DNA of 43,710 bases from Candidatus Cloacimonadota bacterium (GCA_021735645.1 JAIPGP010000022.1:1-43710); one strand, 5' to 3'; positions 9,814 through 18,946 are shown, numbered from the stretch's first letter. The notes: generated by a model not told the origin, from the letters alone. Translations and numbers: made by a program.

Positions 9814-10842
9814 GTGAGAAGTGAAAAGAAAATACTGCTGGCTGTTTTGATCTTTATTGCTTTTATAATACCCCAGGATTGTCTGGGAGGTAAATATACT
9901 GGTGACTTTATGTATATTGGTGCAGGAGTGCGTTCTTTGGGAATGGGTGGAGCTGTAGCATCTATTGCAGACGATGCTTCTGCAATTTTCTGGAATCCGG
10001 CAGGAGTATCGCAGATCAGGAAAACAGAAATAGAAGTAATGCACGCATTTTTATATGAAAACCTGGCAGCTTATGACAATGTGTCTATTTGCCAGCCATT
10101 ACCTAATGAAGTAACGATCGGGCTGAATTGGACACGCCTGACAATACCGGATATCCCTGTATTTATGGAAGATTACCTGATTGAGCATCCCAATGTGGCA
10201 GAACGCAGTTCGCGTCTGGACTGGAATCTGCCAGGTGTGCCGGATAGCTCATTTACTAGTTATGATGATCTGTTTCAGTTTTGTTTTTCCAAACATTTAC
10301 GCAGTCGGCTTGATTTTGGCTGGGCATTTTTTGAAGTTCCGCTTGATATATATATCGGCGGAAATATCAAATATATAAAACGCCAGATATTAAATAATCT
10401 GGGAAATGGTACTGGATTTGATGTGGGTTTGCTGCTTTCTTCTCCTCTAGCCGGACTGGTGGATATTGACTGGCTGGGCGATTTCAATTTTGGCTTGAAC
10501 CTGCAGAATATTGGCGGAACAACCATCACCTGGGATACTGAGTCGCAAAATCAGGATGAGATATTATTTAATACCAAACTGGGAATCTCTCTTGAACAGC
10601 CATTACCCTGGAATAATTTCAATATGATACTGGCAATGGATACCGATTATGTGTATAAAAAAACTCAGCATTACGGGATGGAATTGCAGTATAAAAGACT
10701 GATTTGTGCCAGAATGGGATATTATCAGGAAGAATATACTGCCGGTATGAGTCTGAATATCTACGAATTTATCCTTGATTACGCTTTTGTAACTAATACT
10801 CTGGGAAATACAAACCGGATTGGAATGAGGTTTAATTTTTAA
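9814..10842 (+). CDS. PorV/UPF0164-family outer-membrane beta-barrel protein
   Basis: The 342-residue product starts at a GTG, 13 nt after the preceding stop, with GAGG before it. It has a signal peptide followed by the marks of the PorV family: MYIGAGVRSLGMGGAVASIA and DDASAIFWNPAGV near residues 30-65. The rest is alternating amphipathic strands ending in an aromatic-rich tail (GMRFNF), as in FadL-like barrels. PorV shuttles type IX cargo to the PorU sortase at the outer membrane, and its gene often lies directly after porU, as here. Other members of this family have unknown roles, so I infer the PorV assignment from position as well as sequence. Confidence 0.75.
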   Translation: MRSEKKILLAVLIFIAFIIPQDCLGGKYTGDFMYIGAGVRSLGMGGAVASIADDASAIFWNPAGVSQIRKTEIEVMHAFLYENLAAYDNVSICQPLPNEVTIGLNWTRLTIPDIPVFMEDYLIEHPNVAERSSRLDWNLPGVPDSSFTSYDDLFQFCFSKHLRSRLDFGWAFFEVPLDIYIGGNIKYIKRQILNNLGNGTGFDVGLLLSSPLAGLVDIDWLGDFNFGLNLQNIGGTTITWDTESQNQDEILFNTKLGISLEQPLPWNNFNMILAMDTDYVYKKTQHYGMELQYKRLICARMGYYQEEYTAGMSLNIYEFILDYAFVTNTLGNTNRIGMRFNF

Positions 10843-10843
10843 A

Positions 10844-11716
10844 ATGAAATATTTACTATACTTTATCCTGGTATGCCTGCTGCTGACTTTTTGGGGTTGC
10901 GCAGGCACGACAGAGCCTGATAATGATAATGATGAAGCATTTGTGGCAAATCTTCTGGAGCATAACGGAGATACCGGTGATATCATCAAGAATAGTTATG
11001 GCTTGATAACTGATACTTTAAACTGCTATTACAGCAGTGACAGCACCTTTTATGAAAGGGAGGATAATGGGATCGATGCCTATTTTGAAGGAGACTGGAT
11101 ACTGGTGCCATGGCGACATATCAGCGATCCTGAGACTGTATCTCTGGAACTTTTCCGCTTCTCCTATATGGATTATCAGAATAATGTAGAAGATTATATA
11201 ACTTCTGTAGCTTTCATCCCTTTTCATAATTCTACTAATGATTATTACCTGGATACTTTTAAAGATGTTGAACAGGTAATTGATAATACCTGGCTTTATT
11301 TCTTGAAAACTACTAATGCAAATGGAGCTACAGCTTTATCTGATACAGTAGGTTATCGACTGGTGAATAAACCCGCTTTAAGGACGCCGGCTGACCTGGC
11401 GGTTTTTTCTACGTCGAGCAGTATTATTTTTGAATGGGATCTGAATACTACCTCATCGCTGGTAAAACACAGATTGCTGCTCTTTGATGAGTCTTATAAC
11501 CTGATCTGGTTTTATAATCTATTATCTAATGAAGAACCGTACCTTGAATTCGAAGTATTATCTGGCATTGAGCTGGTCCCAGGTAATTATATCTGGCGGG
11601 TGGATGGAATCATTGAATGGGTGGATGAGGTGAATATAAATGGTAAACTGATGGAGATTTACAGTGGATCAGAATCAATGGAAAGATTATTTACAATAAG
11701 CGGTGCAAAGAAATAA
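10844..11716 (+). CDS. Predicted lipoprotein with Ig/fibronectin-like C-terminal part
   Basis: The 290-residue product has a lipoprotein signal peptide with Cys at the end of LLTFWGC, followed by an acidic Asp/Asn-rich stretch (TTEPDNDNDE). The last 110 residues, beginning at LRTPADLAVF, have the strand pattern of a fibronectin III/Ig-like fold (IIFEWDLN, NYIWRVDG). I do not recognise a family. It starts 1 nt after the PorV-like gene and so is surely cotranscribed with it. A role on the outer membrane beside the secretion pair is inference. Confidence 0.7.
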   Translation: MKYLLYFILVCLLLTFWGCAGTTEPDNDNDEAFVANLLEHNGDTGDIIKNSYGLITDTLNCYYSSDSTFYEREDNGIDAYFEGDWILVPWRHISDPETVSLELFRFSYMDYQNNVEDYITSVAFIPFHNSTNDYYLDTFKDVEQVIDNTWLYFLKTTNANGATALSDTVGYRLVNKPALRTPADLAVFSTSSSIIFEWDLNTTSSLVKHRLLLFDESYNLIWFYNLLSNEEPYLEFEVLSGIELVPGNYIWRVDGIIEWVDEVNINGKLMEIYSGSESMERLFTISGAKK

Positions 11717-11727
11717 AGAGAGAAAAC

Positions 11728-11756
11728 TTGACTAAGAAAGTAAAAATTATAAAGAT
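11728..11756 (+). promoter_or_regulatory. Possible promoter before the SLBB and tyrosine-kinase genes
   Basis: TTGACT (11728-11733) is followed after 17 nt by AAAGAT (11751-11756) in very AT-rich DNA with TATA-like steps. The match to the -10 consensus is weak. It lies in the only gap above 50 nt between the porU run and the polysaccharide genes. Confidence 0.25.
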
Positions 11757-11774
11757 ATATATTAAGGAAATTGA

Positions 11775-12248
11775 ATGAAAAAAATAGTATTGATAATATT
11801 ACTGGCAGGAGTATTAACGCTGCTGGCACAGGAAAGCCAGCCCTCCACCTTTAATCCGGGTTCAGTGTACCAGTATCCAGGCTCCGGCAATGAGCAACTG
11901 ATGATCAACACTTATATCTGGGGACAGGTGAGAAGTCCTGGTTTATATCAGATACCGGATAATACTGATCTTTTGACCCTGATATCTTCGGCGGGTGGTC
12001 CCACTGAAAATGCCAAATTATCTAAGATCAAGATAATACGTCCCACGGCTCTGGGAGAAAAGATCATCTTTGTGAATCTACAGGAATATATGAAAACCGG
12101 TGATATGACCTTAATCCCGATAATGCAGCCCGGGGATACGGTTTTTGTGGCTGGCACAGCCTTTTATGCAGTGGATCGTGTAGCAGGATTTCTGGGAACA
12201 ATAATCACTTTCATCAGCTTTTATACCTTGATAACTCAATCTAAGTAA
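11775..12248 (+). CDS. Small SLBB-domain protein, polysaccharide-export type
   Basis: The 157-residue product has a signal peptide (KKIVLIILLAGVLTLLAQ), one SLBB domain (about residues 40-125: YIWGQVRSPGLYQIP, LISSAGGPTENA, MQPGDTVFVAG) and a C-terminal hydrophobic helix (FLGTIITFISFYTLIT). Wza-type export proteins carry this domain behind a PES domain, which is absent here. The context, 13 nt before a Wzc-type kinase, supports a role in polysaccharide export at the envelope. The C-terminal helix could anchor it in a membrane. AAGGAA precedes the start. Confidence 0.75.
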   Translation: MKKIVLIILLAGVLTLLAQESQPSTFNPGSVYQYPGSGNEQLMINTYIWGQVRSPGLYQIPDNTDLLTLISSAGGPTENAKLSKIKIIRPTALGEKIIFVNLQEYMKTGDMTLIPIMQPGDTVFVAGTAFYAVDRVAGFLGTIITFISFYTLITQSK

Positions 12249-12261
12249 CGGGAAACAGAAA

Positions 12262-14538
12262 ATGCAAAATAATCAACAAAACCAGAACAACGTAAATCCG
12301 AACATAAGTAGTTTATTTGAAGAATCTGATCTCAAAATAAGTGATTATGTAAATATTCTGCTTCGTTATAAATGGATAATAATCTTTAGCTTCCTGATAG
12401 TGGTGGCTTTCACCAAATATCAGGTCTCGCAGATGCCCCGAATTTATCAATCAACCTCAAAAATACTGCTGGAAGACACTTCAAATGCCAGATTTATCTT
12501 AGGAGCAGAAACCAGCCGCATCAATTCTTCGCTTAATAACAATATTGAGATTCTCAAAAGCCGTCCCGTAATGAGAATAGCTTTAGACATCCTGAAAGAA
12601 GAAGCAGATTATACCACGATGCCGCTCAGCAGGTCATTAGACCCTGTTTCCCGCTTAAAGAGTGGAGTACAGGTGAATTCACGGCGAGATACTGATATCT
12701 TAACTATCAGTTATGAATCTACTTCACCACGTGAATGCCAGGCAGTTGCCAATGCTGCTGCCCAGGCATTGATGGAGCAGAATACCAGCTATGCCAGACT
12801 GGAATTGCGCAATACCAGAGAATTTCTGTCTGAACAACTGGAAGAATCTGAAAGAAGGCTGCGAATATCTGAAGAAGACTTGCGGATATACAAGATAGAA
12901 AATGGCATCTCGGTATTATCATCTGAAATCCAGAACCTCATAGGCAGAGCAGCATCACTGGAAGCAATGCTTAGCGCCAATGAAATTGATCTTCAGGTTA
13001 ATCTGGATCATCTGGAATATCTTAATCAGGAATTATCACATCAGGATACTTTACTGCTGGATATTAATTCCGTATTATCTTCGCCACTGCTGAATAAATT
13101 CCGCTCTGAAATTGTGGATAACCAGACACGTTATGTTTCTCTATTGACAAAACCAGAATATTCCGAGGATCATCCCGAACTGGTTGCGCTGAAAGAGAAA
13201 ATTGATAATGCGAAATATCGGCTCAGTAAGGAAATAGAAAAAATAATCTCTGAAGAAGCAGCCACTCAGGACCCTCTTGCTTTCAGGTCTTCCCTGATCA
13301 GTGACATCTCAAATACAAAAATGGAAAACAATCTCCTGAGAGCTAAAATAGAAAGCCTTAAGCAGGCGGTGAGTTCCTATAATGGCAAACTTTCTGTGCT
13401 CCCGGACACTGAAATCCAGTTAGCACGCCTGGAACGGACTAATTCCATCAATGAAGAAACATATTCCATGCTTGTATCCAAATATGAAGATGCTAAAATA
13501 GCTGAAAGATCAAAAATCGGTAATGTGCGAATACTTGAAAAAGCTCAAATACCAAATTTCCCAATTAAACCGGATGCCAGAAAAAAAATGATGACCTCCG
13601 CCTTGATAGGACTCGCTATTGGCATCGGACTGGCTCTGATGCTTAATTCTCTAGACCCCAAAATCCGGACTTTTGAAGATGTGCGCCGGAATGTGAAACT
13701 GCCCATTGCCGGCACTATTCCCCATATCTATGTACATGATAATGATCTTGATATTATTGATTCTGAAATGTCTGAAGCTACTGATAAGGAAAAACAGGAA
13801 CTGGATAGCCTGCTGCATCAAATTGAAGGTAGATTGATCTCAAATTATGCTCCCAAATCATCCACTTCTGAATCTTTCAGAATACTGCGAACAAATATTG
13901 TCGCTAAAAAAGTTACCGGAAAAGCTCTGTCTTTGATCATTACCAGTTCCGGACCTAAGGAAGGAAAATCCACTATAATTTCAAACCTGGCTATTACTTT
14001 GGGTCAGTTAGGCGATAAAGTAATCTTGATAGATCTCGATTTAAGACGCCCTATGATCCATAATCTCTTTAACTTTGAAAAAGAAAATGGGATAAGTGAC
14101 TTCATCGGAGAAGCACCTCTGGAATATAAAAATTATATTAAACAGGGATTTGCTCATAATCTGGATATTATCACCAGTGGAATCATCCCGCCCAATCCAT
14201 CCGAACTGCTCGCATCAAAAAACATGAATATCCTTTTAGATGAATTACGCCAGAATTATGACTATATTTTGATTGATTCTCCACCGGCTATTGCGGTTAC
14301 TGATTCCATGGTGCTGGCAACAAAAGTGGACTTGATACTGCTGGTAGTGAGAGTAGGCAGAGCAGATAAAGAAGTTATCAGACGAACAAAAGAGATGTTG
14401 CACAATATCAATGTTGATATTGATGCAGCAGTTATCAATGGTATAAAACCACATAGATATTATAGCAGCTATGAATATAATTATTACTACTTATACTATT
14501 ATGGCAGAAAGGGTGATGGAAAAAGCAATAAAGTGTAA
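12262..14538 (+). CDS. Wzc/CpsD-type chain-length determinant and tyrosine autokinase
   Basis: The 758-residue inner-membrane protein has the architecture of a fused Wzz co-polymerase and BY-kinase. A first membrane helix (WIIIFSFLIVVAF, about 37-50) is followed by a Wzz domain with long coiled coils (about 180-420), a second helix (ALIGLAIGIGLALML, about 450-465) and a cytoplasmic ATPase. The Walker A motif is GPKEGKST near residue 565, Walker A' is VILIDLDLRRP, and Walker B is YILIDSPP. The tail holds a Tyr cluster (HRYYSSYEYNYYYLYYYG, about 729-748), the expected autophosphorylation site. Such kinases control the length and export of capsule or exopolysaccharide. No glycosyltransferase or Wzx/Wzy gene is near. 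The end overlaps ispE. Confidence 0.9.
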   Translation: MQNNQQNQNNVNPNISSLFEESDLKISDYVNILLRYKWIIIFSFLIVVAFTKYQVSQMPRIYQSTSKILLEDTSNARFILGAETSRINSSLNNNIEILKSRPVMRIALDILKEEADYTTMPLSRSLDPVSRLKSGVQVNSRRDTDILTISYESTSPRECQAVANAAAQALMEQNTSYARLELRNTREFLSEQLEESERRLRISEEDLRIYKIENGISVLSSEIQNLIGRAASLEAMLSANEIDLQVNLDHLEYLNQELSHQDTLLLDINSVLSSPLLNKFRSEIVDNQTRYVSLLTKPEYSEDHPELVALKEKIDNAKYRLSKEIEKIISEEAATQDPLAFRSSLISDISNTKMENNLLRAKIESLKQAVSSYNGKLSVLPDTEIQLARLERTNSINEETYSMLVSKYEDAKIAERSKIGNVRILEKAQIPNFPIKPDARKKMMTSALIGLAIGIGLALMLNSLDPKIRTFEDVRRNVKLPIAGTIPHIYVHDNDLDIIDSEMSEATDKEKQELDSLLHQIEGRLISNYAPKSSTSESFRILRTNIVAKKVTGKALSLIITSSGPKEGKSTIISNLAITLGQLGDKVILIDLDLRRPMIHNLFNFEKENGISDFIGEAPLEYKNYIKQGFAHNLDIITSGIIPPNPSELLASKNMNILLDELRQNYDYILIDSPPAIAVTDSMVLATKVDLILLVVRVGRADKEVIRRTKEMLHNINVDIDAAVINGIKPHRYYSSYEYNYYYLYYYGRKGDGKSNKV

Positions 14539-15370
14539 ATCTTATGCCAAAATCAACCTGTTTCTGGAAATTCTGCGAAAGAGAAAAGATGAGTACAGTG
14601 AAATTCAGACCATTTTCTCTCTGATAGATGTTTATGACAGATTGAATTTTGTTTTGACAAAAAATAGCCATGTTAAGATTTTGACAGATACAGATTGTCT
14701 GCAAGAAGAAGATAATCTGGTATATAAGGTAGCGGTCTTTATAAAGAAAAAATATAATGTGAAATCAGGTGTTATAGTAGATTTAGAGAAGAATATTCCT
14801 ATTTCTGCAGGGCTGGGAGGGGGAAGCAGCAATGCTGCCTCGACCATTTTGGCATTAAATATTCTCTGGGACTTGCGACTTTCAGAGAATCAGTTGCATG
14901 AAATAGCTGCTCTCTGGGGCAGTGATATAAATTTCTTTCTTAAGGGAGCCACTGCTTTGGGTGAGGCAAGAGGTGAAAAAATCTCTTCTCTTCCTTATCT
15001 GGAATTTGATAATATCTTTCTGGTGAATCCCGGAATTGGTATTGCCAGTTCTGAGGCTTACAAGCTGGCAGAAATCAGTACGGAAAAACAGGATTATCAA
15101 AATTTCCTGATCAGAAAAGACCCAAGGCTTTGTTTTAATCGACTGGAACCCGGTATCAGGAAGAAATATTCCGAAATAGATGATATTATTCGGGACCTGG
15201 AGCTAAAAGGGGCGATAAAAGCAATTCTTTCTGGCAGCGGAGCAACTGTCATAGGATTCTGTCCGAACAAAGCAACAGCTAATAAGTTAAGCCAGTATTA
15301 CACAAACAAAGGATACTGGAATACCATAACAAAAACTAAAGGAGAACCAAATGAACATTACAGATGTTAA
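14516..15370 (+). CDS. ispE: 4-diphosphocytidyl-2-C-methyl-D-erythritol kinase
   Basis: This GHMP kinase phosphorylates CDP-methylerythritol in the non-mevalonate isoprenoid pathway. The 284-residue product shows KSYAKINLFLEI at the N-terminus, the ATP loop ISAGLGGGSSNAAS near residue 95 and the C-terminal ILSGSGATVIG. I chose the ATG at 14516 because it begins just before the conserved N-terminal strand and has GAAAGGG upstream; in-frame ATGs at 14471 and 14501 give longer forms. It overlaps the end of the kinase gene by 23 nt and the spoVG start by 20 nt. Confidence 0.92.
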   Translation: MEKAIKCKSYAKINLFLEILRKRKDEYSEIQTIFSLIDVYDRLNFVLTKNSHVKILTDTDCLQEEDNLVYKVAVFIKKKYNVKSGVIVDLEKNIPISAGLGGGSSNAASTILALNILWDLRLSENQLHEIAALWGSDINFFLKGATALGEARGEKISSLPYLEFDNIFLVNPGIGIASSEAYKLAEISTEKQDYQNFLIRKDPRLCFNRLEPGIRKKYSEIDDIIRDLELKGAIKAILSGSGATVIGFCPNKATANKLSQYYTNKGYWNTITKTKGEPNEHYRC

Positions 15371-15647
15371 GGTTTTTATTCGCGAAAGTAACCAATTAAA
15401 AGCTTTTGTCAACATCGTAATTGATGACGCTTTTATTATCAGGAACATCAAGGTTATCGAAGGAGATAAAGGTCTCTTTGTCGCCATGCCTTCCAGACGC
15501 GTCTCCAGTGGAGAATATCGTGACATTGCTCACCCCATTAATACCGAAACCAGGCAAATGCTGGAAGAACGAATTTTACTGGCATACAAAGAAGAATTGC
15601 AAAAAGCCCTTAGTGTTGTGGAAACCAGCGAGTACCCTGTAGAATAA
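15351..15647 (+). CDS. spoVG: SpoVG-family RNA/DNA-binding regulator
   Basis: The 98-residue product matches SpoVG along its length: MNITDVKVFIRESNQLKAF, then FVAMPSRRVSSGEYRDIAHP, then INTETRQMLEERILLAY. SpoVG is a small nucleic-acid-binding protein with global regulatory effects in Firmicutes and also occurs in non-sporulating bacteria. AAAGGAGA precedes the start, inside ispE. The position between ispE and prs is like that of Firmicutes, where ispE, spoVG and prs lie close together. Confidence 0.92.
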   Translation: MNITDVKVFIRESNQLKAFVNIVIDDAFIIRNIKVIEGDKGLFVAMPSRRVSSGEYRDIAHPINTETRQMLEERILLAYKEELQKALSVVETSEYPVE

Positions 15648-15651
15648 TTCT

Positions 15652-16596
15652 ATGTTTAAAAAACTCAAGCTGTTTACCGGCAGAGCTAATGAGGAACTGG
15701 CTAAGGAAGTATCACGCTATGCTGGCATTCCACTCGGAGAATTAGACCTTTTCAAATTTCACAACGACAATAGTTTTGTGAAGATCAGGGAAAATGTCCG
15801 CGGAGCTAACGTGTTTATCCTGCAGCCAACCTGCCGCCCTGTTAATGATAATCTGATGGAGTTATTAATCATGATTGATGCTTTAAAACGAGCTTCTGCA
15901 GCCCGTATTAATTGCGTGATACCATATTATGGTTATGCCCGTTCAGATAAAAAGGATCAGCCGCGTGTTCCTATCACAGCAAAGTTAGTGGCTGATCTGA
16001 TAACAGTAGCAGGAGCAGATAGAATTGTTACGATGGACTTACACAGTGATCAGATACAGGGATTTTTTGATATTCCTGTAGATCACCTTACTTCTCAATT
16101 GACTTTTGCCCAATATTTCAGAGAGAATATAGACCTCTCTGAAGCAGTGGTAGTGTCTCCTGATGCAGGTGGTGCCCATAGAGCCAGGTCTTTGGCTGAA
16201 CGGCTGAAACTCGGACTTGCTATTGGAGATAAGAGACGATTGGATAACACCGGGTCTGCTGAAATCCTGAATATCATTGGTGATGTGAAAGGAAAAACAG
16301 CGATTATGTTTGATGATATTCTGGATACTGGCGGTAGTTTGACTGACGCTGCCCGGACTTTGAAGAAATTCGGAGCCAGCCGCATTGTAGCTGCCTGTGT
16401 CCATGGAGTTTTATCAAAAGACGCAGTCGATAAGATCAATAATTCCCCGATTGAAAAGCTTTTTATCACAAATTCAATTCCGCTGCCCGAGGAAAAGAAA
16501 AGCGAAAAAATTGTCCAGATATCGATTGCAGAAATGCTGGCAGTAGCCATCAAGAAGATACACGCCGAAGAATCGTTGAGTATCTTGTTCAGATAG
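15652..16596 (+). CDS. prs: Ribose-phosphate pyrophosphokinase
   Basis: The enzyme makes PRPP from ribose 5-phosphate and ATP for nucleotide, His and Trp synthesis. The 314-residue product has the class I PRPP synthase signatures: YYGYARSDKKDQPR (about 105), the DLHSDQIQGFFDIPVDHL metal/substrate region (about 128-145) and the PRPP loop MFDDILDTGGS (about 220-230). The start is 4 nt after the spoVG stop. Confidence 0.95.
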   Translation: MFKKLKLFTGRANEELAKEVSRYAGIPLGELDLFKFHNDNSFVKIRENVRGANVFILQPTCRPVNDNLMELLIMIDALKRASAARINCVIPYYGYARSDKKDQPRVPITAKLVADLITVAGADRIVTMDLHSDQIQGFFDIPVDHLTSQLTFAQYFRENIDLSEAVVVSPDAGGAHRARSLAERLKLGLAIGDKRRLDNTGSAEILNIIGDVKGKTAIMFDDILDTGGSLTDAARTLKKFGASRIVAACVHGVLSKDAVDKINNSPIEKLFITNSIPLPEEKKSEKIVQISIAEMLAVAIKKIHAEESLSILFR

Positions 16597-16617
16597 GGAA
16601 TAACGGAGGAAGATAGG

Positions 16618-17169
16618 ATGAATATTAAAATCGAAGCAAAGAGACGTGAAACGAAGAAAAAATCTGACCTTACTGAGATGAGAAACGCAGAAATCATCCC
16701 GGCAATTATTTACAAGTCCGGTGAGGAAGGATTAAATATCAGCATATCAGAAGCTGATTTTGCCAAAGAATACAGAAAATCTATTGGTGAAATTGCCTAC
16801 TTTTTAATCAATGTTGATGGAAAAGAACATAAAACCATAATCAAAGAAAAACAGGTACACCCTGTAAGCCGCCGTATTCAGCATATTGATTTTCTGGAAT
16901 TAGTGGACGGCAATAAACTAACCCTCAAAATACCCCTTAAATATTCTGGAGAACCAGTAGGATTGAAAGAGGGTGGAAAACTGGAAATACTGGTGCGGGA
17001 AATCAAAATCAAATGCCTGCCAAAAGACATACCTGAAAACGTAAAAATTGACCTGACCCCTTTAGGCGTTGGACAGTCTATTCATTTCAGTAATATAACT
17101 CTGGAAAATGTCTATTCCAAACTGCCCGGAAATACTGTACTGGCTCAGGTTAAGGGTGCCAAAAAGTAA
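16618..17169 (+). CDS. rplY: 50S ribosomal protein bL25, long CTC form
   Basis: The 183-residue product binds 5S rRNA through its N-terminal domain (IKIEAKRRETKKKSDLTEMR, then IPAIIYKSG) and has the C-terminal CTC/TL5 beta domain (LKIPLKYSGEPVGLKEGG, then GQSIHFSNI). This is the long form, not the short E. coli type. GGAGGA precedes the ATG. It lies between prs and pth, the order also seen in Bacillus (prs-ctc-pth). Confidence 0.93.
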   Translation: MNIKIEAKRRETKKKSDLTEMRNAEIIPAIIYKSGEEGLNISISEADFAKEYRKSIGEIAYFLINVDGKEHKTIIKEKQVHPVSRRIQHIDFLELVDGNKLTLKIPLKYSGEPVGLKEGGKLEILVREIKIKCLPKDIPENVKIDLTPLGVGQSIHFSNITLENVYSKLPGNTVLAQVKGAKK

Positions 17170-17188
17170 CAGGTTTGATCGCTAATTG

Positions 17189-17791
17189 ATGAGACTTGTC
17201 GCAGGTTTAGGTAATCCTGGCAGCAGTTACGGATTTACTCGGCACAATGTTGGTTTTATGGTGCTGGATCATCTGGCTAAGCAGAAGGGATTGATATTTA
17301 ATAAAAAAAAATTGTACGAAGCCGTTGCTCAACATGATTTTATCCTGATCAAGCCGCGTACTTTTATGAATAGGAGTGGACAGGCAATCACTTCTGTTCT
17401 ATCCAGTTTTTCTGTGACAGAAATGCTGGTTATATTTGATGATGCCAGTTTGCCTTTTGGCTGCATTCGGTTTCGCCATAATGGCGGTACTGGCGGGCAT
17501 AATGGTCTAAAGTCTATTCAGACTGACCTCGGCAGCACAGATTTTAAAAGATTCCGCTTAGGGATCGGAGCACCTGAACCAGATCAAGACCTGGCAGATT
17601 TTGTCCTTAGTAACTTTAGCTCAGATGAAGCTGCATTTCTACCCGAAATGCTCTCATATGCTGCTAAGTTAATTGATCTTTATCTTCTGGAAGGTTTCGA
17701 ATATCTTCTGGATTATCACAGTAAAAATAAAAAACCCTATTCTGAAAAGCTGGCAGCTTTTCAGGATCATAAGTCCAAAGGAGGAATATAA
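17189..17791 (+). CDS. pth: Peptidyl-tRNA hydrolase
   Basis: The enzyme frees tRNA from prematurely released peptidyl-tRNA. The N-terminal MRLVAGLGNPGSSYGFTRHN holds the conserved Asn and the catalytic His; the catalytic Asp is in VIFDDASLPFG and the substrate-binding Asn in GGTGGHNGLKS. Length is 200 residues, normal for the family. I prefer ATG at 17189 over the TTG directly before it. The final codons contain the AAAGGAGGA ribosome site of rpsF, and the TAA touches the rpsF ATG. Confidence 0.94.
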   Translation: MRLVAGLGNPGSSYGFTRHNVGFMVLDHLAKQKGLIFNKKKLYEAVAQHDFILIKPRTFMNRSGQAITSVLSSFSVTEMLVIFDDASLPFGCIRFRHNGGTGGHNGLKSIQTDLGSTDFKRFRLGIGAPEPDQDLADFVLSNFSSDEAAFLPEMLSYAAKLIDLYLLEGFEYLLDYHSKNKKPYSEKLAAFQDHKSKGGI

Positions 17792-18073
17792 ATGAACTCG
17801 TATGAGAGCATGATCGTAATCTCTGCCAATCTGCAAGATAGTGACGTGGAACAGGTAAACCTGAATATCACTGAATTTATCAAATCAATTGGCGGCGAAA
17901 TGACCGAGACAGATGCCTGGGGAAAGAAAACCCTTGCATATGAAATCATGAAGCAGAAAGAAGGCTATTACTTTATAAACTACTTTAAACTTGCTGCTGA
18001 CAAGATTTTAGAACTCGATCGCCAATACCGTCTCAACGAAAGTATTATCCGTTATAATATTATCAAGAAATAA
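17792..18073 (+). CDS. rpsF: 30S ribosomal protein bS6
   Basis: The 93-residue product shows the bS6 pattern: YESMIVISANL, then DAWGKKTLAYEIMKQKEGYY and YRLNESIIRYNII. It begins the conserved block rpsF-ssb-rpsR-rplI. bS6 binds 16S rRNA with bS18, encoded two genes on. The ATG follows the pth stop directly. Confidence 0.95.
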   Translation: MNSYESMIVISANLQDSDVEQVNLNITEFIKSIGGEMTETDAWGKKTLAYEIMKQKEGYYFINYFKLAADKILELDRQYRLNESIIRYNIIKK

Positions 18074-18087
18074 GACGGAGGTAAATA

Positions 18088-18561
18088 ATGGCTAAAGACC
18101 TTAGATTCCCGAGAATTAATAGCTTAGTACTAAGTGGTAGATTGACTAGAGACGTTGATCTGCGATACACACCTGCTGGTACTCCTATTGCCAAACTTTC
18201 TGTCGCCTTTGACCGCCGTGTCCAGAAAAATGGTAATTGGGAAACTGAAACCAGTTATATTGACGTAATTGCCTGGGAACAGAAAGCCACCCAATGTGCT
18301 GAAAATCTCACAAAAGGCAGTGCTATCATTGTGGAAGGTCGCTTGCAGACCAGAATTTATACCAACAACGAAGGTAAAAACATCAAAATTGCTGAAATTG
18401 TTTCCAACCGGATTCATTTTCTGGAATGGACAGATAAGAAAAATGAATATGGCAGTGACAGTCAGTTTGAAAATATTGATTCTGGCTCAACTTTTCCAAG
18501 TGATGATAATCCAAGTATGGATCATTCAGAAACATCAATCAAAGATGATGTTCCTTTTTAA
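18088..18561 (+). CDS. ssb: Single-stranded DNA-binding protein
   Basis: The 157-residue product has an N-terminal OB fold (LVLSGRLTRDVDLRYTPAGT, then SYIDVIAWEQKATQCAENL and EGRLQTRIY), a disordered Ser/Asp-rich linker, and the acidic partner-binding tip DDVPF. GACGGAGG precedes the ATG. Its place between rpsF and rpsR is widely conserved. Confidence 0.96.
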   Translation: MAKDLRFPRINSLVLSGRLTRDVDLRYTPAGTPIAKLSVAFDRRVQKNGNWETETSYIDVIAWEQKATQCAENLTKGSAIIVEGRLQTRIYTNNEGKNIKIAEIVSNRIHFLEWTDKKNEYGSDSQFENIDSGSTFPSDDNPSMDHSETSIKDDVPF

Positions 18562-18577
18562 ATATCAGGAGATTTAA

Positions 18578-18946
18578 ATGATAGAAAACGAAACCAATAA
18601 CGATACCGTAGTTACTGCTGCAAAATCAGAAGTGCAGGACCCGGATCGTAGAAAAAGACCCGAAGACAGCTCTAACGGTCATTCACCCCGAAAACCTTTC
18701 CGGGGTAATCCCAAAAGATCAGATAAGCGGAAATTCTTTATGAAAAAGAAAGTATGCTTCTTCTGTAAAAATAAAGAAGCTGTTATTGATTATAAAGATG
18801 CTAATATGATGAGACGTTTTATCGCAGAAAGCGGTAAGATCACACCAAGAAGATTTTCCGGAACCTGCGCCAAGCATCAAAGAAAGCTTTCTACTGAAAT
18901 CAAGAAAGCACGGCAGATGGCACTAATCCCTTACACAGATAAATAA
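18578..18946 (+). CDS. rpsR: 30S ribosomal protein bS18 with N-terminal extension and Cys motifs
   Basis: The core (about residues 55-122) is typical bS18: [27 protein letters not shown] and RQMALIPYT. It keeps four potential zinc ligands, CFFC and CAKH, so it is a C+ form. A charged, probably disordered extension of about 50 residues ([26 protein letters not shown]) precedes the core. AGGAG lies before the ATG at 18578. An internal Met in FMKKKVC would give a form of normal size, but no better ribosome site was noted there. Confidence 0.92.
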   Translation: MIENETNNDTVVTAAKSEVQDPDRRKRPEDSSNGHSPRKPFRGNPKRSDKRKFFMKKKVCFFCKNKEAVIDYKDANMMRRFIAESGKITPRRFSGTCAKHQRKLSTEIKKARQMALIPYTDK

